Shown: piece after piece, positions 18,035 through 28,100 of the stretch | How positions within the stretch are numbered: the stretch's first letter is position 1 | How the letters are laid out: the number at the start of each line of letters is the position of its first letter | Assembly (NCBI GenBank): GCA_036263655.1 | Contig: DATAGP010000009.1 | Span: forward strand, 124,001-188,000 | DNA length: 64,000 nucleotides | Reading direction: 5' to 3' | Source: Schlegelella_A sp036263655 | Lineage (GTDB): Bacteria > Pseudomonadota > Gammaproteobacteria > Burkholderiales > Burkholderiaceae_C | Notes under the pieces: generated by a model | What the model saw: only the letters and a program-made list of their open reading frames with translations | What the model was told of the DNA's origin: nothing | Databases searched by the model: none | Program-made: the position numbers and the translations under genes

Positions 18035-19902
18035 GCCGGCGCACAGCGCCGTGGCGGGCGCTGTGGTGTCTGCTCCTGACGGCGCTGATGACCGGATGCA
18101 CGAGCCTGCCGTTCCTGAACGGCAAGGAGGAGCCCGAGGCGACGCAGGCAGCCGCCGAGCCGGAAGTACCGCTCTACGACTTCGACGTCCAGGCGCCGGA
18201 GCCGCTCCGCACGCTGCTCCTCGATTACCTCGACCTGTCTCGCTTCCGCTCGGCACCGAGCACCGAGCGGATCACGGGCGCCGAGCTCGACCGCCTTGCC
18301 GCCGCGGCACCGGCGCAGGCGCGCTCGCTGCTGGAGACCGAGGGCTATTTCGACGCCGAGGTGAAGATCGAGCAGGCGCGCACGGCCGACGGCCTGGCGC
18401 GCCTGACGCTGAGCGTCGTGCCCGGCCCGCGCGTCGTCGTCAAGAGCGTGGCCATCGACTCGGCCGGCCCGCTCGCGCCGCGCAAGCCGACACGCGAGGA
18501 GCCCTGGTCGGACCGCATCGAGCGCATCCGCCAGACCTGGCTGCTGCAGCCCGGACAGCCGTTCCAGCAGTCGGCCTGGAGCAGCGCCAAGAACGCCAGC
18601 CTCGGTGCCTTCCGCGCCGACGGCTACCCGACCGCCCAGTGGCAGTCGACGCAGGCGCGCATCGACGCTGTCGCGCAAGCGGCCGACCTGTCGCTCACCT
18701 TGGCGCCCGGCCCCCTGTTCCGGCTCGGCCCCATCGTGGTCGAAGGCGTGCAGCGCTACGACGAGGACGCCGTGCGCCGGCTCGCCGGCTTCCGGCGCGG
18801 CATCGAGTACAGCGAGAAGCTCCTCCTCGACTACCAGGATCGGATCGTCCGCTCCGGCCTGTTCGAGGGCGCGTCGGTCGAGGTCGATCTCGACGGGCCG
18901 CCGGAAGCGGCACCGGTCACGGTCAGGGTCAAGGAGCTGACGCAGCACCAGGCGACCTTCGGCATCGGCTTCAGTGCCGACACCGGGCCGCGCGTCTCGG
19001 TCGAGCACACCAACCGCAAATTCCTGGGCCTGCCCTGGATCGCCCGAAGCACCGTCGCCTTGGGGCCCGACCTCAAGACGATCGGCACCGAGTTCACGTC
19101 GTACGTGCGCGAGGACCTCTGGCACAACCTCGCGGCGGCGAACCTGGAGCAGCTGCGTGCCGCCGACGAGACGCGCAACAGCTGGGCGACGCGGGTCGGC
19201 CGCTCGAAGAACACCACGGCCTTCGAGCGTCTCTACTACGCGGAGCTCTCGCACTCGCAGGTGCAGAGCGCGCCCCTCACCACCTCGAGCGACGCCGTCT
19301 CCGTCAACTACCACTGGCTGCGCCGCGACCTCGACAACATCCTGCTGCCGACGCGGGGCACGGCGCTCGCCGTGCAGGGCGGCCTCGGCTACGGCTCCGG
19401 CAGCCGCGAGCGATCGGACCGGCCCGGGGCGGAGCGCCGCAAGGGTCCGTTCGCGCGCACCTACGCGCGCCTCCATGCCTACCGTCCGGCCGGCGCGTGG
19501 TTCCTGAACGCGCGCGTCGAGGCCGGCGAGGTGTTCGTCCGCAACCCGATCGCGGTGCCGGACCCGATCCTCTTTCGCGCCGGCGGCGAGAACTCGATCC
19601 GCGGCTACGGCTTCCGCACGATCGGGCCGACGGTGAACCGCGCCGTCGTCGGCGGCCGGGTCCTGCTCACCGGCAGCATCGAGGCGGAACGGCCGATCAC
19701 CGCGCGCCTGCCGGCGCTGCTCGGTGCCGTCTTCGTCGATGCCGGCGATGCCGCCGACCGCTGGGGCGACCTGCGCCCCGTCGTCGGCTACGGCGTCGGC
19801 CTGCATTACCGCAGCCCGGTCGGGCCGCTCCGGCTCGACCTGGCCTACGGCCACGACGTGCGCCGGCTGCGCCTGCACCTGAGCGTCGGCGTCCGCTTCT
19901 GA
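18031..19902 (+). CDS. tamA: TamA-type outer membrane barrel (autotransporter assembly complex)
   Basis: A 623-residue Omp85-family protein with POTRA-like domains over about residues 45-290 and a 16-stranded barrel at the C-terminus. The conserved loop-6 motif is present as ENSIRGYGFRTIGP, and the last residue is Phe, as expected for a Bam-dependent barrel. It pairs with the TamB-like protein encoded 10 bases downstream to build a periplasm-spanning route for autotransporters, other barrels or lipids. The N-terminus (MSRRTAPWRALWCLLLTALMTGC) ends in a lipobox-like LMTGC, so the protein may be lipidated at Cys24. The ATG overlaps the VWA stop. Confidence 0.93.
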   Translation: MSRRTAPWRALWCLLLTALMTGCTSLPFLNGKEEPEATQAAAEPEVPLYDFDVQAPEPLRTLLLDYLDLSRFRSAPSTERITGAELDRLAAAAPAQARSLLETEGYFDAEVKIEQARTADGLARLTLSVVPGPRVVVKSVAIDSAGPLAPRKPTREEPWSDRIERIRQTWLLQPGQPFQQSAWSSAKNASLGAFRADGYPTAQWQSTQARIDAVAQAADLSLTLAPGPLFRLGPIVVEGVQRYDEDAVRRLAGFRRGIEYSEKLLLDYQDRIVRSGLFEGASVEVDLDGPPEAAPVTVRVKELTQHQATFGIGFSADTGPRVSVEHTNRKFLGLPWIARSTVALGPDLKTIGTEFTSYVREDLWHNLAAANLEQLRAADETRNSWATRVGRSKNTTAFERLYYAELSHSQVQSAPLTTSSDAVSVNYHWLRRDLDNILLPTRGTALAVQGGLGYGSGSRERSDRPGAERRKGPFARTYARLHAYRPAGAWFLNARVEAGEVFVRNPIAVPDPILFRAGGENSIRGYGFRTIGPTVNRAVVGGRVLLTGSIEAERPITARLPALLGAVFVDAGDAADRWGDLRPVVGYGVGLHYRSPVGPLRLDLAYGHDVRRLRLHLSVGVRF

Positions 19903-19912
19903 GCGATCGGCG

Positions 19913-22900
19913 ATGAGCGATCAAGGCACGGCGGCTGCGCCCGATTCCAGCGAGGCGACGCGGTCGGCCCGCCGGCGCGGCCGCGGCCTGCGCTGGCTGG
20001 GAGGCGGCGTCGCCGCCCTGCTGCTGCTCGCCGCCGCCGCCGTCGGCTTCGTCTGGTGGCTGCTGCACAGCCCCGCCGGCACGGGATGGCTGCTCGAGCG
20101 CGTCCCGCAGATCGACGTCGTCGCGCCGCAAGGCTCGCTGATCGGCGACTTCACCGCCGAGCGCCTCGACGTCACCGTGCCCGGAAGCGGCGTGCTCCGC
20201 CTCGACGCACCACGCTGGCAGGGACTGCGCGTCGCGCGCGGCCGCGACGGCCGCTGGCTGCACATCGTCATCGACAGCCTGCACGCGAACCGCGTCACCT
20301 GGCTGCCTGAGGCGCAGGCGAGCCCGGCCGCCGAGCCGGCGCGTGCGCCGCAAAGCCTGCGCCTGCCGCTCGAGCTCGAGGTGCGCGCCGCGAGCGTCGA
20401 CGAGCTGCGCGTCGGCAGCGCCGACGCGACGCCGATCCGGGCCGTGCGCGGCCGTGTCCACCTCGGTGCCGAGCGCGGCACGCGGCACCGGCTGCAGGAG
20501 CTCGCCGCGCGCGTCGACCGCGGCACCGCCACGGGCTCGCTCGAGATCGGCGCCGATGCGCCGTTTCCCGTCGACGCGCGCGCTCGCGTCGACTCGGTCG
20601 ATCTCACGCCGCCCTGGCACGCCGACCTGAGCGCGCAAGGGCCGCTCGAGGCCTTGAACGCCACCGCGGCGGCGCGCGTGCAGCCGACGGCGACGCACCC
20701 GACGCAGTCGCTCGACGCGCGCGCGGTGGTGCGGCCGTTCGCGGCGTGGCCGCTCGGCGAGCTGCGCGCCTCGGTGAACGCGCTCGATCTCTCGGCCTTC
20801 GCCAGCGCCGCGCCAGCGACGTCGCTGAGCGGCGAGGCGAGCGCGACGACGAGCGGCAGCAACGTGCCGGCGACGCTCAAGGCGGAGATGACGAACGCCC
20901 GCGCCGGCCGCTGGAACGAGGGCCTGCTGCCGGTGCAGCGCTTTCGCGCCGAGGTGCGGGCGCGGCCCGACGACCCGAGCGTGATCGAGGTGCAGGCGCT
21001 CGACGCCGAGCTCGGCTCGGCCAAGGTCCCCGGCGGTCGCATGGTCGGGCGCGGTCGCTGGACGGCCGATCGCTGGGAGCTCACCGCCGAGCTCGCCAAG
21101 GTGCGACCGGCAGCGCTCGACGCCCGAGCCCCTGTCACCGCGCTGGACGGCAAGGCCGTGGTCGTCGGCAGCGGCTTCGCCGGGGGTCCCGAGGCTCGCG
21201 TCGTCGACGTGAAAACCGAGCTCGCCGGCGACCTGGCCGACCCGCGCCTGCCCCGCAGCGCGCCGCGACGCGCGCAGCTGCGCCTCGACGCGCAGTACAC
21301 GCCGAACCGGATCGAGATCCGCGCCGCGCAAGCACGGGCCGGCGACGCTCGCGCCTCGCTGGCGGGCCAGCTCCGACGTGCCGACGAAGCGGCGCCGTGG
21401 CAGGCCACCGGCCGCTTCGAGCTGGCCCGCTTCGATCCGTCGCTGTGGTGGCCGGGCGCGATCGACTCGCTCCTGGGCGACGGGCCGAGCCGGCTCAACG
21501 GCCAGGGAGAGCTCGACCTGATCCTGCCGGCAGCGGCTCCCGCCGACGCGCCGCTGGCGATCGTCGCCGCGACCCGCGGCCGCGCCGCCCTGACGATCAC
21601 CGACAGCGTCCTCGCCGGCGTCGCGCTGGCGGGCCAGGCGAGCTATGCGAACGACGATGGCCGGGCGCGGCCGTCGCTCGACGTCGTCGCCGGCGGCAAC
21701 CGGCTCAAGGCCCACGGACGCCTCGCCGCCGCCGGCTCGGCCGGAGACGAGTGGCAGCTCGCCGTCGATGCGCCACGCCTGGCGACGCTCGCCCCGTGGC
21801 TGGCTGCGCCGCGCAGCGGACCGGCGGGCGGCCGATCGGCGCGCCCGGCGCTGTCCGGCACGCTGACGGCGCGGGCCCGGCTGGCGGGCCGCTGGCCCGA
21901 CGTCACCAGCGACGGCGAGCTGCAGGGCGGCGACCTGCGCCTGCAGGACAGCTCGGCGCGCCGGGTGGACGGCCGCTGGCGCGTCGGCAGCGCCGCCAAT
22001 GCGCCGCTGGAGGGCACGCTGACGATCGACGACCTCGACCTCGCCGGCCGTCGCGTCGAGCGCGCGCAGGCGACGCTCGCCGGCAGCGCGCGCGCACACC
22101 GGGCCGAGCTGCAGGTGCTGTCGGCGGCGCTGCCGCCGGAATGGATCGATGCGCTGGCGGCGCGCACCGCGACCGCCGGATCGCCGAGCGCTCCGGTGGC
22201 CACGGCGACGCCGAGCGCGCGCAGCGTCGTCCGCCTGGTCGCCGACGGCGGCCTCGTCGACGCCGCCGGCGTGCAGGCGGCCGGCTGGCGCGGCAGCATC
22301 GGCGAGATCGTCGCCCGTTCGGTCGCCGCGCCGGTGCGCACCTGGCTCAGCGCCCGTGACGTCCGCGGCAGCGTCTTCTGGTCGGGCGGTCCGCTGCGGG
22401 CGACGCTCGAGCCGGGCTCGGCCCAGGCGCTGGGGGCGACCGTGCGCTGGAGCCGCCTCGAGTGGCAGGCCGGCGACGCCCGGTCGGCGGCGCGCCTCGA
22501 CGTGCGCGCCACCGTCGACGCCTTCCCGGTGGCGCCGGTGCTGAAGACCTTCCAGCCGACGTTCGGCTGGGGCGGCGACCTGTCGGTGACGGCGCGCGTC
22601 GACGTGCGGAGCGCGCCCGACGTGCGGGTCGACGCCGTCGTCGAGCGCCGCGGCGGCGACCTCACCGTCAGCGACGAGCTCGGCACCCAGGCCCTCGGCC
22701 TCACCGACCTGCGCCTCGGCGTCGCCGCGGAAGGCGGCGTGTGGCACTTCACCACCGCCGCGGCGGGCGGCACGCTCGGCGTCGTCGCCGGCGCCGTGAC
22801 GGCGCGCACGACGGCGCAGACCGCCTGGCCCGACGCGGCGACGCCGATCGACGGGGTGCTCGAGCTGCGCGTCGCCAACCTCGGCACCTGGGGGCCGTGG

Positions 22901-24157
22901 GTGCCCGCCGGCTGGCGCCTGAGCGGCGACCTGCACGCCAGCTCCAGCATCGGCGGGCGACTGGGCGCGCCGCAGTACACCGGCCGCCTCGAAGGATCCA
23001 ACCTCGGCGTCCGCAACTTCCTCGAAGGCGTCAACGTCAGCGACGGCCGCGTCGCGATCGCCCTGCAGGGCACGACGGCGCGCATCGAGCAGTTCATCGC
23101 CCGCGCCGGCGAGGGCACCGTCCGCCTCGAAGGCAATGCCACCTTCGACGAGACGCCGACGGCGCGCCTGCGCCTCGTCGCCGAGCGCTTCGAGATGCTC
23201 GGCCGCGTCGATCGCCGCATCGTCACCAGCGGCGCGGCGACGCTCCGTCTCGACGCGAAGACGCTCGCGCTCGACGGGCAGTTCAAGGTCGACGAGGGCC
23301 TGGTCGACTTCACGCGCTCCGACGCCCCGCGCCTCGGCGACGACGTGGTGGTCGTGCGCCGACCGGCCGCTGCGTCCGCGCCGACGGCTCCCGCGGCGGT
23401 GCAGACCGCATCGCCCGCGCCCGCGCTCCCCGGTGCGCAGCCGGCCAGCCGCACCGTCGCCCTCGACCTGCGCGTCGGCATGGGCGAGCGCATGCGCGTG
23501 CGCGGCCGCGGCCTCGATGCCGGCCTGCGCGGCGAGCTGCACATCACTTCACCCAATGGACGCCTCGCCGTGGAGGGCACGCTCAGCGCGGTCGACGGCA
23601 CCTACCAGGCGTACGGGCAGAAGCTGGCGATCGCCCGCGGCATCCTGACCTTCGTCGGCCCGGTCGAGAACCCGCGCCTCGACATCCTGGCGGTGCGGCC
23701 GGACCTGGACGTGCGCGTCGGCGTGACGGTCGGCGGCACGGCGCTCAACCCGCGCATCCGCCTCTTCTCCGAGCCCGAGATGTCCGATCTCGACAAGCTC
23801 AGCTGGCTGGTGCTCGGGCGCGAAGCGGCGACCACCGGCGGTGCCGACACCGCGCTCCTGCAGCAGGCGGCGCTGGCGCTGCTGTCCGGGGAAGGGCCCG
23901 GCGTGACCGACCGGCTGATCCAGTCGATCGGCCTCGACACGGTCGGCATCCGGCAGAGCGAAGGCGCGGTCAAGGACACCATCGTGAGCCTCGGCAAGCA
24001 GATCTCGAAGCGCTGGTACGTCGGCTACGAGCACGGGCTCAACACCACGACGGGCACCTGGCAGCTGATCTACCGCGTCGCCCAGCGGGTCACCATCCGC
24101 GCCCAGGCCGGCGGCGACAACGCCATCGACATCAACTGGACCGTGCGCTGGCGCTAG
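19913..24157 (+). CDS. tamB: TamB/YdbH-type AsmA-like translocation and assembly protein
   Basis: A 1414-residue protein with an N-terminal membrane anchor (residues 31-53, LRWLGGGVAALLLLAAAAVGFVWWLL), a long beta-helical taco-like repeat region, and the C-terminal TamB domain (DUF490). The domain's closing block includes LSWLVLGREAATTGGADTALLQQAA and ends in a strand-rich tail (AGGDNAIDINWTVRWR). TamB bridges the inner membrane to TamA and is implicated in moving phospholipids and in barrel assembly. The length matches TamB of beta-proteobacteria. The start lies 10 bases after the tamA stop; GAGCGAT is a weak ribosome-binding site. Confidence 0.93.
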   Translation: MSDQGTAAAPDSSEATRSARRRGRGLRWLGGGVAALLLLAAAAVGFVWWLLHSPAGTGWLLERVPQIDVVAPQGSLIGDFTAERLDVTVPGSGVLRLDAPRWQGLRVARGRDGRWLHIVIDSLHANRVTWLPEAQASPAAEPARAPQSLRLPLELEVRAASVDELRVGSADATPIRAVRGRVHLGAERGTRHRLQELAARVDRGTATGSLEIGADAPFPVDARARVDSVDLTPPWHADLSAQGPLEALNATAAARVQPTATHPTQSLDARAVVRPFAAWPLGELRASVNALDLSAFASAAPATSLSGEASATTSGSNVPATLKAEMTNARAGRWNEGLLPVQRFRAEVRARPDDPSVIEVQALDAELGSAKVPGGRMVGRGRWTADRWELTAELAKVRPAALDARAPVTALDGKAVVVGSGFAGGPEARVVDVKTELAGDLADPRLPRSAPRRAQLRLDAQYTPNRIEIRAAQARAGDARASLAGQLRRADEAAPWQATGRFELARFDPSLWWPGAIDSLLGDGPSRLNGQGELDLILPAAAPADAPLAIVAATRGRAALTITDSVLAGVALAGQASYANDDGRARPSLDVVAGGNRLKAHGRLAAAGSAGDEWQLAVDAPRLATLAPWLAAPRSGPAGGRSARPALSGTLTARARLAGRWPDVTSDGELQGGDLRLQDSSARRVDGRWRVGSAANAPLEGTLTIDDLDLAGRRVERAQATLAGSARAHRAELQVLSAALPPEWIDALAARTATAGSPSAPVATATPSARSVVRLVADGGLVDAAGVQAAGWRGSIGEIVARSVAAPVRTWLSARDVRGSVFWSGGPLRATLEPGSAQALGATVRWSRLEWQAGDARSAARLDVRATVDAFPVAPVLKTFQPTFGWGGDLSVTARVDVRSAPDVRVDAVVERRGGDLTVSDELGTQALGLTDLRLGVAAEGGVWHFTTAAAGGTLGVVAGAVTARTTAQTAWPDAATPIDGVLELRVANLGTWGPWVPAGWRLSGDLHASSSIGGRLGAPQYTGRLEGSNLGVRNFLEGVNVSDGRVAIALQGTTARIEQFIARAGEGTVRLEGNATFDETPTARLRLVAERFEMLGRVDRRIVTSGAATLRLDAKTLALDGQFKVDEGLVDFTRSDAPRLGDDVVVVRRPAAASAPTAPAAVQTASPAPALPGAQPASRTVALDLRVGMGERMRVRGRGLDAGLRGELHITSPNGRLAVEGTLSAVDGTYQAYGQKLAIARGILTFVGPVENPRLDILAVRPDLDVRVGVTVGGTALNPRIRLFSEPEMSDLDKLSWLVLGREAATTGGADTALLQQAALALLSGEGPGVTDRLIQSIGLDTVGIRQSEGAVKDTIVSLGKQISKRWYVGYEHGLNTTTGTWQLIYRVAQRVTIRAQAGGDNAIDINWTVRWR

Positions 24158-24174
24158 CGCGAGATGAGGCGGGG

Positions 24175-24414
24175 CTAGGGAGCGACGTCGAAGTCGGCCT
24201 TGCCGATGTGGTTCTGCATGAAGGCGGCCACGGCCTCCGCCGCCGCGATCTTCGAGGGATCGAAGTCGAACTGGCCTTCGTGCGGCGAGCTGCGCCCGCC
24301 CTCCGAGCACACCGCCTTGTAGTTGATCGTCGCGCCGACGACCTCGTAATCGACGCGGTAGTGGACGACGCGGCCGCCCTCGCCCTGCGTGTGCGTGCCT
24401 TCGACTGTGGCCAT
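24175..24414 (-). CDS. Small protein of unknown function (79 aa)
   Basis: A 79-residue protein with no recognised family. It has a strand-rich N-terminal half (VVHYRVDYEVVGATINYKAV), a single cysteine, and a C-terminal amphipathic helix (IAAAEAVAAFMQNHIGKADFDV). A good Shine-Dalgarno sequence (AGGAG) lies seven bases before the ATG at 24414, which supports translation. It is convergent with tamB and lies about 100 bases from the tRNA-Arg gene. Confidence 0.6.
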   Translation of the reverse strand: MATVEGTHTQGEGGRVVHYRVDYEVVGATINYKAVCSEGGRSSPHEGQFDFDPSKIAAAEAVAAFMQNHIGKADFDVAP

Positions 24415-24515
24415 GCTGCGCTCCTGCGGTCTCGGCGGCAGTACGCCGGCGCTCGGCGGGGGCCCAGGTCTTAAACTGCCGCCCTCCCGAGCCGCGCTTC
24501 GCCCGCGGCCGCGCC

Positions 24516-24590
24516 CTCGCCGTAGTTCAATGGATAGAACGGCCGCCTCCTAAGCGGCAAATACAGGTTCGATTCCTGTCGGCGGGACCA
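24516..24590 (+). tRNA. tRNA-Arg (anticodon CCT)
   Basis: A complete cloverleaf can be folded. The 7-bp acceptor stem pairs 24516-24522 with the bases before discriminator A (one T-G wobble), the D arm is GTTC...GAAC, the anticodon stem is GCCGC/GCGGC with loop CTCCTAA giving anticodon CCT at 24549-24551, and the T arm is ACAGG/CCTGT with loop TTCGATT. The 3' CCA is encoded. It decodes AGG. tRNA-Arg genes are common integration sites, and the genes to its right have a different style from those to its left. Confidence 0.97.
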
Positions 24591-25124
24591 ACCCCGCAGC
24601 CCCCGACCGACGCCGGCTAGACCCCCTTGACGTCCGGCTCCGTGCTCGGGAAGTCCTCGTCGTCCGCGGCTGAACGGGAGTCCGCGTCGACATCGAGCTC
24701 ACTCAGGAGGCTCTTCGACGAGTCGATGATGACGTTCGTCTCGACGATCAGCTGCGCCGTCTTGGCATTGCTCGACTCGGCGGAGGCGGTGCGATCTTCC
24801 ACCGGCCGAGCATCGCCGCGACGCAGGCCGGCCGGTGTAGGAGAACGGCGATTGGGGCCATCGCGTTTTCCCGGAGCCGTGTAGAGGTGCGGGAGACTGC
24901 GCCTCCTAGGCAGGCGAGCGCCGCGCGCAGACTGGTTGCTCGATCTGCAACTCCAGTGAGGGTTCACCCGAACGGCTTGCGCTGCACGAACTCTTTGATA
25001 TTTGTAACAATCACCCTGACACCGGATGCCCGGGCGCGAAGCGTCAGACGAACGGTTGTCGACTTGGCGGGCACGCGATGCGCGGGGTTCGGCAGGCCGC
25101 TCACTTGCCGCGGCGCATCTACAA
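24591..25124. other. Long intergenic stretch between tRNA-Arg and the copper radical oxidase gene
   Basis: No convincing full gene is seen in these 534 bases. One possible small minus-strand frame at 24617-24802 is listed separately. The part around 24990-25015 is unusually AT-rich for this window (CTCTTTGATATTTGTAACAA) and is the best candidate for the promoter region of the oxidase gene, although no clean -35/-10 pair could be fixed. No repeat of the tRNA 3' end was found here. Confidence 0.5.
24617..24802 (-). CDS. Possible small acidic protein (61 aa)
   Basis: This reading frame ends at 24617 and could start at a GTG at 24802. The last 45 residues look protein-like: an amphipathic segment (TAQLIVETNVIIDSSKSLLSEL) followed by a strongly acidic tail (DVDADSRSAADDEDFPSTE). 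The upstream part of the same open frame has the arginine-rich composition of non-coding frames. No ribosome-binding site is obvious. It could be the degraded end of an older gene. Low confidence. Confidence 0.3.
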   Translation of the reverse strand: MEDRTASAESSNAKTAQLIVETNVIIDSSKSLLSELDVDADSRSAADDEDFPSTEPDVKGV

Positions 25125-28100
25125 ATGAAGAGTTTCCGTTGCCGTCGCCCGCCCCGGGCGAAGCACACCTTGTCGGCCCTGGCCCTTGCCTGGGCCTTGC
25201 AGTCAACCGCCCTGGCTTCGGTCGACCCTGCGGTCGTCGGAGCTTATTCGGTGACGCTGCCGACGCCGTATCGCGCCATTCACGCGCACATGCTGCCGAC
25301 CGGCAAGGTGATGTTCTGGGACTCGTACGAGAACGCAGACCGGGCCCAGCTCTGGGACCCGACCACAGGCCACTTCACGCCGGCCGCGCGCGCTGGCTAC
25401 AACATCTTCTGCTCGGGCTTCTCGTTCCTCCCCGACGGCCGCCTGCTCGTCACCGGTGGGCATGTCGCCGACTTCGTCGGGCTGGCCAACGCTTCCATCT
25501 ACAACCCGTTCACTGACGTCTGGCAGCCGGTCCCGGCGATGTCGGACGGGCGCTGGTACCCCACGAATACGTCGCTGCCGAACGGCGAGCAGCTTGTCAT
25601 CAGCGGGCAGAGCGACAACACGATCGGCATGAACCCGCTGCCGCAGGTGTACCAACCGGCGACAGGGACCTGGCGAGATCTCACCGGAGCCCACCTCGTC
25701 CTCCCGTTCTATCCGTTCATGTACCTCGCGCCGAACGGCAGAGTCTTCCACGCCGGCCCGAATCAGACGACGCGGTACCTAGACACGAGGGGAGCCGGGG
25801 CGTGGACGGTCGTTGGCAACAACAAGTTCGGCCCGCGGAGCTGGAGTTCGTCGGCCATGTTCAGGAGCGGCAGGGTCATGGTCGCGGGCGGCACGAACTG
25901 TGCGCCCTATGACGACACCTGCGTGTCGACTCCCACCAACACGACAGAGGTCATCGACCTGAATGCGCCGTCCCCCGCCTGGAGCTACGCAGCTCCAATG
26001 GCGAACGCGCGCAAGCAGCACAACATGACGCTGCTGCCCGACGGCACGGTGCTCGTGACCGGCGGCAGCAGCGGCTCGGAGCCGGAAGCGGCGAAGTGGC
26101 TGGCGTCACCCGTCTACCCCACGGAACTGTGGGACCCGGCCACCGGGCGCTGGACGACGCTCACCAGCCTGACCGAGCCGCGTTCCTACCATGCCGTGGC
26201 CCTGCTGCTGCCCGACGGCCGCGTGTTCTCGGCAGGCGGCGATCTCGGCATGAACTACGAGGTGTTCTCGCCTCCGTACCTCTTCAAGGGCGCGCGTCCG
26301 AGGATCAGCTCGGCGCCGGCCAACGTCCGGCTTGGCAGTTCGCCCATCCTCGTGAGCAGCCCCGACGCCACGTCCGTCACCAGGGTCTCGCTCGTGTCGC
26401 TGGGCACGGTCACGCACGCCTTCAACGCCGGGCAGCGGATCAGCTTCCCGACATTCACTCAAGCGACCGGTGGGGTGAGCGTCGCCGTTCCGACCGACCC
26501 CAACCTCAACCCGCCCGGCTACTACATGCTGTTCCTTCTGAACGGCAACGGCGTGCCATCCGTTGCCAGGATGATCCGCATAGACCCTGCGGCGGCTCCC
26601 GCGCCGGCTCCTGCTCCTGCTCCTGCTCCCGCTCCCGCGCCCGCTCCCTCACCTGCGCCCGCACCGGCCCCGGCACCTGCACCCGCACCCGCTCCCAGTC
26701 CGGCTCCCAGTCCTGCACCAGCCCCAGCCCCAGCCCCTGCCCCCGCTCCCGCTCCCGCTCCCGTTCCGTCTCCGGCTCCTGCTCCTGCTCCGACGCCAGC
26801 TCCTGCCCCCTCTCCGACACCAGCCCCTGCACCTGCACCTGCACCTGCGCCTGCGCCGACGCCTGCACCCGCCCCGGCGCCGACGCCCGCGCCCGCACCG
26901 GCTCCGGCACCGGGGCCGACGCCGGGTCCCGCGCCGACTCCTCCACCAGCGCCATCGCCCTCGCCGGCCCCTGCCCCGCCTGCCCCGCCTGCACCGCCCG
27001 CGCCATCGCCGCCGCCACCTCCGGCACCCCCTCCGGCCACTTGGGTCACGGTCGCCGGTGAAGGTCAGGCGTTCTCGACCGCGGCACCGACGACCGTGCG
27101 ATACGGCGCGCAGTCGAGCTGGATCACGATGACCGTCAACGGTCCGGCGCTCTGTACGAACGAGTTTTTCGGCGATGACCCGATCTATGGCGTCGTCAAG
27201 ACTTGTCAGGTCTTGACGTCGGCACCTGCGCCTGCTCCCACTCCGGCGCCTGCTCCCACTCCGGCGCCTGCACCCGCTCCGGCACCCGCTCCCGCTCCGG
27301 CGCCTGCTCCCACTCCGGCGCCTGCTCCAGCACCCGCGCCTGCTCCAGCACCCGCGCCTGCTCCGGCACCCGCGCCTGCACCTGCACCGACCCCTGCGCC
27401 AGCTCCGACGCCTGCACCGACGCCTGCGCCAGCTCCAGCGCCCACACCTGCGCCCGCACCCGCACCCGCACCCGCACCGACGCCCGCACCCGCACCCGCT
27501 CCGGTGTGGATCACGGTGGCTTCTGAGGGTCAATCGTTCTCTACGTCTGCACCCACGACGGTGCGCTACGGCGCTAACTCGAGCTGGATCACCAGGACCG
27601 TGAACGGTCCAGCCGTGTGCAACAACAGCTTCTTCGGTAGCGACCCCATCTTTGGAGTCGTCAAGTCTTGCCAAGTCTTGAGTTCAGCGCCTGCGCCTGC
27701 ACCCGCTCCCGCACCTGCTCCGGCACCTTCACCTGCCCCAGCGCCTGCACCGACGCCTGCGCCTGCGCCTGCGCCTACGCCTGCACCGGCACCCGCACCG
27801 GCACCCGCACCGGCACCCGCACCCGCGCCTGCTCCGAGCCCTGCTCCGACGCCTGCGCCTGCGCCTGCCCCTGCGCCTGCCCCTGCGCCTGCCCCTGCTC
27901 CGGCTCCGGCTCCGGTGTGGGTCACCGTCGCGACGGAAGGTCAGTCGTTCTCCACGTCGTCACCCACCACGGTGCGCTATGGCGCTCAGTCCAGCTGGAT
28001 CACCAGGATCGTGAACGGGCCGGCGGTCTGCAGCAACGACTTCTTCGGCAGCGACCCCATCTGGGGCGTCGCAAAGTCTTGTCAGGTCATGAGCTCAGCG

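Noticed and set aside
19697..23542. Very long minus-strand frame (about 1280 codons) opposite tamB
   Set aside because: Translation is Arg/Ala/Gly-rich without domains, and the plus strand gives a full TamB with conserved C-terminal domain.
24516..24590. A duplicated tRNA-Arg 3' end (attR) marking the right border of an island
   Set aside because: I looked for a copy of the last 20 bases up to about 29450 and did not see one; a mismatched or more distant copy cannot be excluded by eye.
26506..27049. Long minus-strand frames made of Gly-Ala repeats opposite the Ala-Pro linkers (also at 27206-27514 and 27566-27925)
   Set aside because: They are the complement of the Ala-Pro coding repeats. 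They have no start context, no non-repeat domain, and the plus-strand frame has a clear protein with catalytic residues.
27042..28097. Three regularly spaced similar units considered as a CRISPR array
   Set aside because: Units are 180 bases, translate into a conserved protein module, and spacers are low-complexity Ala-Pro coding sequence, not unique 30-40 base spacers.
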